The translations under genes and the position numbers were made by a program. Positions 35,420 to 46,637 of a stretch of DNA of 64,000 bases are shown here, piece after piece. This DNA comes from Calcarisporiella thermophila CBS 279.70. Lineage: Eukaryota; Calcarisporiellomycota. A model generated the notes under the pieces. That model made no database searches. It was not told where the DNA came from and was given only the letters and a program-made list of their open reading frames with translations. Positions within the stretch are counted from its first letter, which is position 1; every line of letters begins with the position of its first letter. Location: NCBI RefSeq assembly GCF_041956535.1, contig NW_027192196.1:675823-739822 (forward strand), given 5' to 3'.

Positions 35420-35730
35420 CTGATGTGAAAGGTTGGAGGATCGAAAGTCAGAGGACTGCTTTTAATAAAGATTTGTGAAACGATTTCAGACCCTCAAGAA
35501 TCTGGTTTCGAAAAAAGTTCGGAGGACAAAATAGCTTTTATTCCAAATAAACTGTACACAGAGAAAAAACAGATATAAAAAGGAGAAAAGGTAAAAAGAA
35601 AAAGGAAAAGGAAAAAAAAATAGAGCGTAAACATGGCTTCGTGGAAAAACAATCCAGTTTAAATTTTAAGGAAAAATTAAGAGGAAAAAATATATATAAA
35701 GGAAATATAAAGATAATATACACACAGAAA
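35420..35730. other. Intergenic between SET1 and HST2
   Basis: 311 bp of A/T-rich flank with long A-runs, holding the SET1 3' flank and the HST2 promoter. Nothing else seen. Confidence 0.55.
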
Positions 35731-38700
35731 TTAGTTCAGCGTCCCACGGCATGTCTTAGCTCCACATAAGCACGGGATCTTGTTGTTCGTATCTTCAATT
35801 GGGAACTTGTAGTCGTAGGTGATCTCTTCGTTCTCCTCTATGTCCCGCTTTGCATAGATAACAATCTTCTTCTGACCCTCCAGTGTGATAATTTTTGCGA
35901 TACAATTGGGCTAAGTAGAGTGTTATAATAAGTAATCAGCGCGAAAATTCCCGTTATCCTGTCGATGAAGAGAGGAAATTCAAGGCCGAAAACTTACCGC
36001 ACAGCTGTGGTTGATGAATCGTGCAATATTGCCCCGTTTCGTGGCATCGATAACAACTTCATCATCGACGCGAAACAAGTAGCTACTCCCAATGCCCATT
36101 GCTTCATAAAGCTTCTCGCGGTGCTCCGCAACCTTTAAACGCACTATCTCCCCAACGTACTCTATCACCATGTCGTTTGCATCGATCGGCTCCATCGCAA
36201 ACAAGCCCCAGTCGTGAATGCGTGACTTGCCGAATCGCAGCTGCTTTTTCCGGGTCTTGAGCTGATTGAATTTAATAAGCTCGGACTCGTTTGCCATTGC
36301 AACCTGGCGACGATTATTCACACGATTCATTCGCGAGGACACTCGCGCCGTTTGGCCATTGGTCGCACTGTCGGCTTGAATAGGCTTGTTTTTGGCAAGA
36401 TAGGCGGCTTTTTCCTCGTTGGATACGCGGTAAAAGCCCTCTGTACGCGCAGAGCCGGTCTTGTGGGGAGTCGACGAGTCATCGTGCCCATGATGCAGAA
36501 ACGAGCTATCTTCTATTCGACACAAGAACAATCCTTATTAGTATCAATGCAAAAACGATCAGTCAAGGCGACGATTGATCATACCACTAAGGCGGATGGT
36601 ATGGTGTTTCAGGTCTGATGATATACCATTAGGAGTCTGTTGGCTTCTCTCGTCAATTGCAAGCTTCATGAACTGGTAGTCTTCGTCGTCTCCGATCAAG
36701 GCTGCGATGTCTGGTGTTGTCACAGCATGCGAAATGCTAGCATCCATGGTCCATACCATCGTATCCTCTGTAGACGTATCAGCTACTTCTGCATCTGCCT
36801 TCGCCTCGGCTTCAGACTCTGGGACATTTTCTACTTGTATATTTCGAAGTGCTTCTAATTCTTGTAGTGTAACCTCAAACAGTTCTTCTGGAGATAGTTG
36901 AGGCCCACTATTCTTCCGACTCTTGTCAGCCGCAGCGTCGGCCAACATTTTCTTGCGCGGCGTCTTTCGCTTCACTGTCTTCTTTTTCTTCTGTTTCAAG
37001 GACTGATCTTCCCGACCCACCCACTCCTCATACGTGTCACCATCCTCACCATGGAAGTATTCCCATTGATCCACTAATCCCTCATCGCCCTCCTTAAACT
37101 CTGTAGATGCATGAAGTGCCGACCCGACCTTCCGCTTTTTGCTCCGCGACTGCTTCTCGAGTTTGTCGGCCTTCTTTCGTTTCGCTCCGCGCTTTTTCTT
37201 TGGACGAATTATAAACTCACCGTCGTCATCATTATAGTCTTCATCTTCATCATCCTCCCCTAAAACTGAGTTTACATTGCGCCGTAATTCCGCTCCACTT
37301 CCATCATCATATCGGTATGCATGCCTCTCGTCCGCAGAAAGCTCCTCATCGTCATCATCATAAGCATCCTCCACCACAAAATCATCTGCCTCATCTGCAT
37401 ACATCCACTCTCCAAATTCCCCTCTTTCAGCAGCCCCGGCAAGTCGCGCCTGCTTAAGACGGAACTCACGCAAGAAATCAATATCACCATCATCCTCGTC
37501 TTCGCTGCTCAAATAATCACGCAATCGCCGCTCTCTCTTTTTAATTTCCATGAGGCGTTCTCGCTCACGCTTGCTAGCTGACAAGCTCGAGCCATCTACC
37601 CTGGCGATGGAGTGCAGAGTTGAATGGTCATCCCCCAGGCCATTCTTTTGCACGCTGAATGCATGCTCCTCAAAGCGGGATGGATTAGAAGCCTCCATCT
37701 CGTCCGAAGAGAGTATCTGTCCCTCCTCCTCCTCCGAATCTTCGTGGTGTTTATAATTGTGCCGAAGTTCAGCTGGTGAAAGAAGCTCCGCCTTGACGGG
37801 AACCTCTCTCTGCGGAGATTCATGTTGTGTATCACTCGTCGTACGCCGCTTTTTGAAACGTGGAAGGCTCGCGAAAATATTAGAGGGCAGTTTTCCATCC
37901 TCGGGAGTTGGCTTTTTCTTCACATCATCACTCACTTCGTTTTTCACCAGAGCATCGTTCTCAGGCTCACGCTCTACTTTGATCCGTGGACTAGTGGACT
38001 GGGTTGACTGCTCTGCAGAGACGGTAGCAGCATCCACTTTTCCCTCCTCATCCTGCTTTATCTCTAAGCTCTGCGACGGTTTTTGGTCAATAGCGTTGGG
38101 CTGGCTCTCTTTAGAGTCAACCTCTTTTGCATCCAAAGCTTGTTGTGAATTGGCCTTTGAGCTTGATCCCAGATCTTTGGGCTTCCGCAGTGCTGGATTC
38201 AAGAAGTCATATATACATGGGCCAACCACTCGTGTTTTAAAATCGTTCAGGAAGATGTCCGCAAGCTCGCGGATCAGCTGTTGTTTCGTCAACTGAATAA
38301 GTGTCTTCTCATCCCACACAATTGGAGCAGAACATGAGGATGTGGGTAATGAGGTAGATTTCGAATGTCTCTCGGGGGCTTGAGGCGCTACTACATCACC
38401 ATCAATCTGAAGATGCATTGTCAACTGTTTGGAGTGGAAAAGCTTGTACTGCATCGCTGTAAAACAGCGCCGCGCTTGTTCGGTAGAGGAAAAGATAATA
38501 TACCAGTGCTCCCTATCATGGAAAATCTGTGGAACACAAGCGGGAGGATTAACAATCACATAAATCATATTCACTAGTTTTACATGAAAATTACATCGAC
38601 AGGATGAAAGCTTTGGAAATGAACCCGCAATTGATCAGTGGTATCTCGTCGAAAGGGGATGCATGATCGTACTATTCTAATGCACGCGTGTAGCTTCTTT

Positions 38701-40036
38701 AAGGAGGAATCAGAGTGCTGAAAATTAATCAAAGCAATTTAGAGGTTACTAATCAATAAACAAAGAATATGCTTCGCTAATAAACTATGATTTTTACCTT
38801 ATTACTCTCTGCAATATTTTTCGCAGGCCGATCCCATTGCCCATGCCACCGTGACTTGGAGGAACTCGTCGCGTTATTAGCTTGTGTTGTCGATTCCTGT
38901 TTTCCTGGATGCTCCGAAGTGGATCGATCATTCAAGCCATTCCTTTTTTGCCAGGAAGAATGATCCGAAGAGGTAGATGGCAACTCAGTTTTTCTTTCTT
39001 CTCCACCGTTGACTCTTTTATGCCAAGAGGAAGACTTATCATGCGAATATCGTCTATCACCACTACTCTCGTTCACGTGTGCAGAGCCGGCCCGACTCTC
39101 TGAGGGAGCTGTCCATCCTCTTGAGTCTGCTTCACCTCCGCTGTCGTTGATTTCACCATCTTCATGACTCTCGTTATCGGTGCTTTGTCCATCAATCTCC
39201 ATATCCATATACCCTTCATCCTGTGTATGAGAAGTCGATTCTTCTCGAGACTTTTCCCTCTTCTCTTCACGAATCGGAGCTTCCATCTCAGCAGCCCGAT
39301 TGAGTGCCTCTATCGCCTCCGAAAGCTTGCTTCCGTCTTCATCGAGCTCTACCTTTATTGCCGTCTCTCCAATCATGAGTTTATTACCCCTTTCAACCGC
39401 TCGCCGTGCTGCGCGAGCGGCCTCTTCCTCTGATTTAGTCTTGGCATCAAATATTACGCGTGCTAATCCCAAACTTGCCCCTGTCGTTGGGCATTGCGCA
39501 ATCTCAACTTTCTCCACTTTACCAAAGGAAGAAAAAACAGTCATCACTTGTGCTTTGGTCGCAAACGTGGAGAGATGGGAAACAAAAACTGAAACCTGCG
39601 GACGAGGAACCACTGTGTTCTCATCGACCTTAAAAGGTTTGTAGGATGATTAGAAAAGAAATATGCAGGATGCTCAATGCAATCGTAAATTCACCTTAAA
39701 TCGAACCAACTTTAATTCAGATTTATACATTTGCTTCCCACGGGACATACTCGGACCATATCCATACACCTCTCTTCTGGGATCTCTTAATAGTATCGGT
39801 TTCTCTCCGGGTCCAACCTCCCCATTAAATCTGTACACGACCTTCGATCCCTTTGCCGGATTGTTGTCAATCTCCGGATCATACAATACCTTGTAATTAC
39901 GCTTCACAGGTGGGTGACGTGAGACATTTCCCCCACCGTTTCCGCCAGCTCCCCCATGATGTAAATTATAGTTTTCATGTTGGTAATGCGTGCCCATATT
40001 GGAGCTGGACACAGATCTGGGGTCGCCATTGACCAT
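35731..40036 (-). CDS. SET1: SET1 histone H3-lysine-4 methyltransferase (COMPASS catalytic subunit)
   Basis: 1310-residue protein. Exons on the minus strand: 40036-39695, 39628-38798, 38717-38595, 38526-36585, 36512-35998, 35910-35731. Order: a disordered N-terminus with [12 protein letters not shown]; an RRM at about 126-215 ([28 protein letters not shown]); a second RRM-like region (about 430-470, [19 protein letters not shown]); a long acidic/basic linker with Asp/Glu-rich and [10 protein letters not shown] patches; N-SET; then the SET domain from about 1168 ([53 protein letters not shown]). Post-SET is [13 protein letters not shown] at the C-terminus. It trimethylates H3K4 within COMPASS at active promoters, with help from the PAF complex (CDC73 is also in this window). 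Confidence 0.96.
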
Positions 40037-40662
40037 TACGGGTCAAAGTGATCCACTGCTATTGTATTATACGGATCGATGAAGAGACTAGAATTCGTTC
40101 GCTGAAACGCGCGAAACGATACGGCGTCAGTAAGGATTAAATGCGGAATGCTTGAGAGTGGCAAAAAATAACAAAACGAATTGCTGGAGTATGCAACCGT
40201 TGTCAAGAAAATTTGAAATGATTAGCCTTTAGCTATGCTCAAGAAAGCCAATACATATAAAGTAGAATTTAACGATGAAGTGATGTGAAGTACCTAATTC
40301 AACAGAGAAATCTACGCAGAGGATCTGTGAGAGATAGACTGATGAGCATAATAAAATATGGAGCAATACTAATAGAACGATCGAATGGGATAATGATCAC
40401 ACCTTGCAGTAATGAGAGGGATGAACACGATCGTCGTGTTGCCACAATACTAAGGCAACGATGCCGAGATGCAGTTAGCCGAAAAATGAGAATAAATTAG
40501 AGTAAGCGGCAATTATCCTCTGAAATGTTCTAGGGAATCCCTTTGAGCCTAGAAAAGAGTTACATTACCAGTAGGAGAAAATGAAATGGTATAAGCCACG
40601 TACCTATTTTGACGTCACCAGCAAGATGGATAAATTAGATTTGAACAACTCCACATTTCGGC
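40037..40662. promoter_or_regulatory. Divergent promoter region, SET1 / ARL6IP4
   Basis: 626 bp between head-to-head genes. A 71-codon plus-strand ORF (40285-40500) lacks an ATG start and family resemblance and is considered chance. Confidence 0.5.
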
Positions 40663-41460
40663 ATGGAGAGACGAAGATCCCGAACACGAAAGGAAAGAAA
40701 ATTAAAAGAGAGGCCAAGAAGAAAAGAGCGCGGCAGAAGTAGAGAGCGAAGCAAAGATAGTTCCCGCTCGAAATACAAGCGCAGGCGATATTCACGTTCT
40801 CTTTCCACATCTTCATTTTCCTCCTCCTCCTCCTCCTCCTCCTCCTGCTCTACTTGCTCTTCTAGTTCTTCTTCTACCTCTCGGTCTAGGACACAATCCC
40901 GGACGAGATGGAGTTCCCGTAAATCCAGAAAAAAAGAGCGAAAAAAGAGACACAAAAAAAAGACGGAAAGATAAGGATAAGCGTAAGCGTAGAGAAAACA
41001 ATAAACCCGAAATACCAATCACCCTCGTATCCTCGCCTGGGCAGAAAGATACAGCAGCGGTTGATAATGCTTTACTTGCAACTAAACTGTCATCAAATTC
41101 CGCCACCGTCAATGAGACATCGACTAGTCAGAGCGTGATACACGCGACTACCGCCGTAGCACAAAGATCCAGGCAAATGGCCCCACAAACTAAAGAGCAA
41201 TATGAGAAAGAAATGTCAGTGGTACGCGAAGTATTCGACCCTCTCTCTGGGCGTATGAGGTCTATCGATTATATTTAAGAGAATTTCTGTCGTGATTCAT
41301 TGACACTTTCTTTCAACAAGTTAGGTTGATCAAAGGTTCTGGAGAGGTTATAGAGCGTCCAGTGTCTCGAGCAGAACAGACACGAATACGAAAAATGGCA
41401 ACGGAATGGGATGGCATGCTATTTCAGAGTTCACTCTTACAGCAGAACAAACCCAAATGA
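40663..41460 (+). CDS. ARL6IP4: ARL6IP4 (SR-rich splicing regulator) with an apparent one-base frame break
   Basis: Exons: 40663-41259 and 41325-41460. The N-terminal half is an Arg/Ser-rich segment (MERRRSRTRKERK...RYSRSLSTSSFSSS). The C-terminal half carries the ARL6IP4/SRrp37 signature: MAPQTKEQYEKEMSVVREVF, DPLSGRMRLIKGSGEVIERP and ATEWDGMLFQSSLLQQNKP. The two halves lie in different frames. The first frame stops at 40972-40974 just after an A8 run (40954-40961), and the second frame continues from that run. One extra base in the run would explain this. The donor of the intron is the unusual AG|GTCTAT, chosen because it restores GRMRLIKG as in animals. ARL6IP4 proteins are nuclear speckle factors affecting splice-site choice. 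The gene is either intact with a base-call error or broken. Confidence 0.72.
40821..40846 (+). repeat. CTC trinucleotide repeat in the ARL6IP4 gene
   Basis: An uninterrupted run of CTC units that encodes poly-Ser in the SR-rich segment. Such runs are prone to slippage. Confidence 0.8.
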
Positions 41461-41634
41461 GCATTTTCCTAGTATGCTTATTATAAAGAATTTTGTACAA
41501 ATAAAATATAATAATTTGTATAAATGAAAGGTATGAAGCACAAAAAAGAGACACGCATAGTTATATAAGAGACAATATGGAATAGGGAATATATACATTG
41601 AATATAGAATTATTAGGAGTGATTGTAGCCCAAA

Positions 41635-42160
41635 CTATTGGCAATAAGGCATATATCCCTTGGCGATTAGAGATTCCCCCATTACAAGATCAGACATCAT
41701 AAAGGAAAGTTCCCGCATATAACTGTCGACTTCCTCCTTCTCATCTGCGTCGGTTTGCATATTAACTATTGAATCGTCTGGTATGCCCTGTGCTGATTTT
41801 GGCGGTGGACAGCTGAGCCGGTATGACAAATGTTTAATGAAAATAGAAGCTCTCCAAATAATTTTTCTGCAATTACCTTGTGTCTCGATTAAATGCCACA
41901 GAGTATTTAGAAAGAGGTTTACATCGCTGCATCAGGTAGAGTTTCTCCTCCGTTGTTAGTCGGATAGTGCTAGTAGATTGTTTCGCCTGAACATGCGTAG
42001 GATCATTTAAGGGTAGCCGATCACTCTTGATCAATGGTTGAATGGTGGAATCTTTAGTGTGAATTTGGGGTAATTCAGGAGCAGCCCGATTCTTTGGGGG
42101 GAGGGGAAGAGTTATGATCTTTACTGAATTCGACGCAATTGATGTATCTGTATCCGACAT
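41635..42160 (-). CDS. Unrecognised small protein
   Basis: 153-residue protein from minus-strand exons 42160-41877 and 41812-41635, joined by a normal 64-nt intron (phase 2). I do not recognise the family. The N-terminal part is disordered and Pro/Ser/Thr-rich. Two blocks look conserved in character: LTTEEKLYLMQRCKPLSKYS in the middle, and a C-terminal helix ELSFMMSDLVMGESLIAKGY ending MPYCQ. No signal peptide, membrane segment or metal site is visible. It is head to head with the DelGEF-like gene with only 94 bp between start codons, suggesting a shared promoter. It ends 174 bp from the stop of ARL6IP4. Confidence 0.65.
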
Positions 42161-42254
42161 TTCTGATAATTTAATGTTAGGAATAAGAATTTCTTTTTAA
42201 AATTGTACTTGTGGCGCGTTTTCCTTCATTTATCTCCTTTTTTCCATAAAAATT
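42161..42254. promoter_or_regulatory. 94-bp bidirectional promoter
   Basis: This is the shortest head-to-head spacing in the window, between the unknown small gene (minus) and the DelGEF-like gene (plus). It is AT-rich with T-runs; no specific factor site was recognised. Confidence 0.5.
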
Positions 42255-43427
42255 ATGACCCTTTTTGCTTGCGGTTCAAACGGAAATGGTCAATTAGGAG
42301 TCGGTCACGAAGACGATATATCATTTTTTGCACCCTGTCTTTTCACACACCCACTTCCTTCTCATACACCTCCACAGTTCGTCACCGGAGGAGGAAACCA
42401 CGCTGCACTTGTTACTTCTTCTGGCGAATTATGGCTGTCTGGACTTAACTCCGATGGACAGTCCAGCGCTTCTAGTTCGGAAGATGAAGGCTGGACATCC
42501 TTTCGGCCCTCTACAATTCCCGGTTCAACTCGAGTAAAGACGGTATGTTGTGGATGGACAACAACTTTTGTAATAACTGAGCAAGATGGACTGGTTTATG
42601 CGATGGGGAAAGGTTCATCCGGGGAACTAGGACTAGGCCAAGTAGTGAAATCATCAAAACCAGCGTTAATAGAGGCTCTGAGAGACGTAGTGGATATACG
42701 TTGTGGTCTAAGACATGTAGTTGCGCTGACTCGAGACGGGTCATTGTGGGGGTGGGGTAGTGAGCGGCATGGAGCCCTAAGCAACTCAAAGGAGACATAT
42801 ACGAACAAATCCAATGCCAAAAAGAGCACGCGATGGCGACCTGAACCCGTGCAAATAGATGCCCGTGCTGTGGCGATTGCTTGTGGCCTTTATTTTACTG
42901 CCATTCTCGATGACCAAGGCCGCGTCTGGACTATGGGTTTAAACAAGCATGGTCAGCTGGGGCGCGCGGATCCGAAAGATTTGATAAGCACCTCAAAGCC
43001 AATGATTGTTTCTCTGCCTACAAAAGTCGTGCAACTCTCTTGTGGCTGGAATCATACCGTGGTGCTATGCGAGGATGGTGGTGTCTATGCGTGGGGCCGT
43101 AATGACCACGGCCAGCTGGGCATTCGTGGCCCTAATGAAATTGGCACATCGGCTGATGGCTGGTATTCAGAGCCCATGTCTATTGCGTATCTACCGCAGC
43201 AGATTTCTCTTACCAACATCTCACGCATTGCCTGTGGATCCGAGCACACTCTGGCAGTGACCAGTGACAAAAAACTATTGACATGGGGATGGAACGAGCA
43301 TGGTAATTGCGCGACTCGAGACCGCTGCAACGTCCTTGAGCCACGACTCATAGATGGGGTCGAGAATGTGGCGGGAGTAGGCGCTGGGTGTGGAACAAGT
43401 TGGGTGTGGACACAAGGCGCTAGATAA
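42255..43427 (+). CDS. RCC1-repeat protein, DelGEF/SERGEF-like
   Basis: Single-exon, 390 residues. It consists of about seven RCC1 blades, with repeated G.NG.GQLG.G, CG..HT and WG.N..GQLG signatures. Examples are MTLFACGSNGNGQLGVGHED, SCGWNHTVVL, YAWGRNDHGQLGIRG, IACGSEHTLAVT and TWGWNEHGNC. The order and the C-terminal blade (GWNEHGNC...VAGVGAGCGTSW) match animal SERGEF/DelGEF better than true RCC1. DelGEF is linked to secretion through Sec5 of the exocyst, but GEF activity is unproven. The protein fills one beta-propeller with no other domain. A UVR8-like or other RCC1 protein is the alternative. Confidence 0.82.
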   Translation: MTLFACGSNGNGQLGVGHEDDISFFAPCLFTHPLPSHTPPQFVTGGGNHAALVTSSGELWLSGLNSDGQSSASSSEDEGWTSFRPSTIPGSTRVKTVCCGWTTTFVITEQDGLVYAMGKGSSGELGLGQVVKSSKPALIEALRDVVDIRCGLRHVVALTRDGSLWGWGSERHGALSNSKETYTNKSNAKKSTRWRPEPVQIDARAVAIACGLYFTAILDDQGRVWTMGLNKHGQLGRADPKDLISTSKPMIVSLPTKVVQLSCGWNHTVVLCEDGGVYAWGRNDHGQLGIRGPNEIGTSADGWYSEPMSIAYLPQQISLTNISRIACGSEHTLAVTSDKKLLTWGWNEHGNCATRDRCNVLEPRLIDGVENVAGVGAGCGTSWVWTQGAR

Positions 43428-44230
43428 TTCCATGAATTCTTTATTTAGTATATATCTATGGATAGACGTGTATACAAATTTCCTCTTTACTAATAGTCTT
43501 GTTTTCGACTCAAAAATATCTCTTGAATTCGAAGATTAAGAAATCAATCCGACGCCTTACCCTTTCTTGACTACTATGTTTTTTGTTTTACCGGGATTTC
43601 CACCACGGGTTTTGAATAGGCTCCAATGGGCCGGGAGAGTTTCCACGATTTGCCCCATGGCACGGACGGGTTTGTGGCCAAAATTTGGCGACATGGATAT
43701 TGATTTCAGACCCGACTCCCAACCAGCTCTCCGAGAAATTCCATTTAGGCTGGACTAAACATTGAAAATAAAAAATGGAATGGGTCAGCCTATGAATGCC
43801 AAGTGATGGGCGAAAAAGCAAAATAAAACAAAAATAAAACCCGACCGAGACCAAGGGGGGGTGAGGGCCACACAATCTTGGGGGACCCGTTCAATAAAAG
43901 GAGAGCGAAAAAGGAGTACATACCAAAACCTAAAGGATTATTGGAAAATCAAGATGGATATAGAGTAACCATGCATTGGAAAATAAAAAAACTTTCTCGG
44001 CTTTTATTTCTCTTCCTCCCGCTTCCTCTTTTTTTCTTCCCCTCTTGTTTACACTCGTTTTTCTCTTGTCCTTAGATTGCTTTCGACTTTATCCTCCCTT
44101 CATTTCCTACAAGTCTGAACGCGGGATCGTTCGCACACATATCGCACTACCCTTTGTCAATACACAACCACCGCATATCCATTCTTTATCCCCCCTCATC
44201 TTCTTAGGGAGCATTCAGCACAGAATAGCC
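43428..44230. other. Intergenic, promoter of the secreted acidic protein
   Basis: About 800 bp. The stretch just before 44231 is strongly pyrimidine-rich (TTCTCTTCCTCCCGCTTCCTC), typical of fungal promoters of highly expressed genes. A 63-codon ORF near 43567 shows no family resemblance. Confidence 0.5.
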
Positions 44231-45166
44231 ATGAAATTTGTATCCGTTGCACTAACACTCCTCATCGCCTCCTCGGCAGTACAAGGGCTGCCAATGCTTT
44301 CGCCCGACCTCGATGTTGCCAGAGCCGAAGTTCCGCACACTGTCGACCTTTCTGAGCGTACACTTGGCTTGGGTCTTCTCAAACATCGTCGAGTGTGCTG
44401 CCCGCGGAACCAGCGCCGCACCTTGGGGCTCATCAAAACCCTTCTTGGTAAAGGTCGCTGTGTTCAATGCGGCAACGGTAACCGCAACGAGAACGTGAAT
44501 GTTAATCGCAACGAGAACGTTAACATCAACAATAACAACAATAACAACAATAACAACAATAACAATAACAACAACAATGGCCGTGGTCGAAACGACAAAG
44601 GGCGAGAGGAAGTCCGCAAAGAGGAGAGCCGAGAGGAGGAATCCAATCAGGAGGAGTCTCGTAAGGAGGAGAGCAAGCAGGAAGAGTCGCGCAAGGAAGA
44701 GGAGAAGAAGCAGGAAGAGTCTCGTAAGGAGGAAGGAAATAAGAAAGAAGAGATGAACAAGGAAATGAACGAAGAAAAGAAGGAGGAGGAAAAAGGAATG
44801 AACGAGGGAATGAAGGAGGAAAAGAAGGAGGAAGGCGAAAAGGGAATGAAAGAAGAAATGAATAAGGAGGAAATGGGCAAAGAAGAGAACAAGAGCGGAT
44901 CAAGCGAAGAATCTGAAGAGGACTGCGAGGAAGAGGAATCCTCAAACGAAGGATCCACCGAGTCCGAGGAAGACTGTGAGGAAGAGGAGTCCTCCGAGGG
45001 AAGCAAGACAGAAACACCCTCGGGCGGTAGCGAAGAAGAAGACTGTGAGGAGGAAGAGGAGCCAAGCAAGAGTGGGTCAGAATCCGAGGGAGGTGAGGAG
45101 GACTGTGAGGAAGAGACAGGCGAATCTGGCAAGAGCGAGGGCTCCAGCTATAACAGTGGATATTAG
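44231..45166 (+). CDS. Secreted low-complexity acidic protein with DCEEE repeats
   Basis: 311 residues, single exon, no known family. A clear signal peptide (MKFVSVALTLLIASSAVQG) leads into a short basic region with two Cys pairs: HRRVCCPRN and GRCVQCGNG. An Asn-rich segment follows (NRNENVN repeated, then 17 Asn in a row). Next is a long Glu/Lys stretch built of QEESRKEES-like and MNEEKKEE-like units. The C-terminal region has four copies of a Ser/Glu-DCEEE(E) motif, spaced by Ser/Gly-rich linkers, ending SYNSGY. The spaced single Cys in a highly acidic field could cross-link or bind metal. It might be a wall, spore-coat, adhesive or calcium-binding protein; nothing in the sequence decides this. 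AATAAA follows the stop closely. Confidence 0.82.
   Translation: MKFVSVALTLLIASSAVQGLPMLSPDLDVARAEVPHTVDLSERTLGLGLLKHRRVCCPRNQRRTLGLIKTLLGKGRCVQCGNGNRNENVNVNRNENVNINNNNNNNNNNNNNNNNNGRGRNDKGREEVRKEESREEESNQEESRKEESKQEESRKEEEKKQEESRKEEGNKKEEMNKEMNEEKKEEEKGMNEGMKEEKKEEGEKGMKEEMNKEEMGKEENKSGSSEESEEDCEEEESSNEGSTESEEDCEEEESSEGSKTETPSGGSEEEDCEEEEEPSKSGSESEGGEEDCEEETGESGKSEGSSYNSGY
44528..44578 (+). repeat. AAC/AAT trinucleotide run encoding poly-Asn
   Basis: Seventeen consecutive Asn codons, mixed AAC and AAT, in the secreted acidic protein gene. The codon mixture argues for selection or old age rather than recent pure slippage. Confidence 0.9.
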
Positions 45167-46637
45167 ACTTTTTTATCATATCATACTTTGAATAAAATTA
45201 TTATTTAAAGATAACCCTGTATTATCTTATCTTCTGTTTTTATTTTATAAATTCAGCTATCCATTCCAAGCTTGTCATTTTTCTTGAATTAGCATTTGCA
45301 ATCTACTTTACTTACTACTGCAAAAATAAATAATAGCATCACAACACCTGACCACAGCCATATCACGAAAATGACTTTAAGCTTCCATAGCGCACCCTGT
45401 TCATTACTCTGATTGGCATATATAGGGCTTTAATTTTAATTCGAATAAGCGCCGATAGAGGATGCGTCGAGATATAGCCACAAGGTTTCAATCAGAGAGC
45501 TTCAGCTTGAATTCACAAGTCCATGTAGAGAAGACATAGATTAGATGTCGGCTTTGACGGGTACCGCAATACCTTTAGATCAAGCTAACCTATCGCCCGT
45601 GTCGAATAACAAGATAAGCCAAAACAGGGGAGCGACCGAGAAGATAGTGAGACGGCACCCTGCAGTGACCAAGGAATTGGGGAAATGAACCGCTTTGTTG
45701 CACTGCGGGAAAGGCTTGAAAATTCCGGAATTCTCTGCTAGTCGTCTGACCTTTCTTTCTGGTATATTATCCCGCCCGGCGGGCTGGGCCGGGCCACCAT
45801 TGGTCACATCCTAACGTTAGATGAATCACGAATTAGGCTAACACTAATTTATCCTCGCGCCAACAATATAACGCAATGCAGTCAGTGGCGGTGGCTAACC
45901 TATTTTTTTGGGATGACGTGATGCGGGCCCAAGGTGAGCTTCCTATTTTCCTCAAGGCGCAACTTGCGAGATGCGAGATGTTTTTCTACCGGCTGTAGCT
46001 TTATTATATTACATGCCTGCCACTACTGCCGGTCAACGATCCTGTTAAGCCGTAATGAGTCATTTTCTATACCGGTGGGTTTTTTTTTGGGAAGGCTTTT
46101 CGGTAGATGCTAGCGATGCTTTTAGGAAAGTGGAAGAGCTGGGGACAAAAACTGATGCATAAGCATACGGTGGCCTCGCCACGGATCGCTTCCAGGCTAT
46201 GGCTGTTGGGAGATGGTAGGCTTGGCTTATGGGCTATCTTGTCAAAACCTTGTTTTCCCCGCATTTGTTGTTGGTAGAGATTTTCCCGCGTGCTCTAGTA
46301 CAGCACTTGAACGCGCGTGCCCTACTGATTCGAGAAGATTATCCCGCCGCCATCTCATTTGCTCCTCCACAATGCACTGGAAAGCGGGCAGGGTTTGGCA
46401 CACAGCATAAACCTTGTGGAAACTCCCTTCAATGTTGTGTAAAAGTCGATCTGGCGCTAGTGTATAAACACACATAAAATGCAGCCGGTATCCGCCTCCC
46501 TCCGCTCTGCCTTTCTCCTTACTCTCTTCCGCTGTTTTGTTTCTTTTGAAGGAGCCGATATCCTTCCGCTGGATTTATTCCCCTGGCACTTGCAATACCC
46601 TCGGAAAGCTCTATTCCTACCGATTTCTTCAATACTC
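45167..46637. promoter_or_regulatory. Long upstream region of the forkhead gene
   Basis: About 1.4 kb between two plus-strand genes. It contains TATAAA at 46463-46468, likely a forkhead-gene TATA box. No other gene was supported. Size suits a regulated transcription-factor promoter. Confidence 0.5.
45191..45196 (+). terminator. AATAAA polyadenylation signal after the secreted acidic protein gene
   Basis: Canonical hexamer about 25 nt after the stop codon, followed by T-rich sequence. Confidence 0.5.

Noticed and set aside
40285-40500. 71-codon ORF between SET1 and ARL6IP4
   Set aside because: It starts with GTG, has no known family and sits in a divergent promoter.
40919-40949. A 31-nt intron to repair the ARL6IP4 frame
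   Set aside because: The length is about half of the shortest credible intron in this window; a base error in A8 is simpler.
44526-45179. 217- and 161-codon antisense ORFs over the secreted acidic protein
   Set aside because: They read as poly-Ser/Leu/Pro, the complement of Glu/Lys codons. The sense frame has a signal peptide and ordered repeats.
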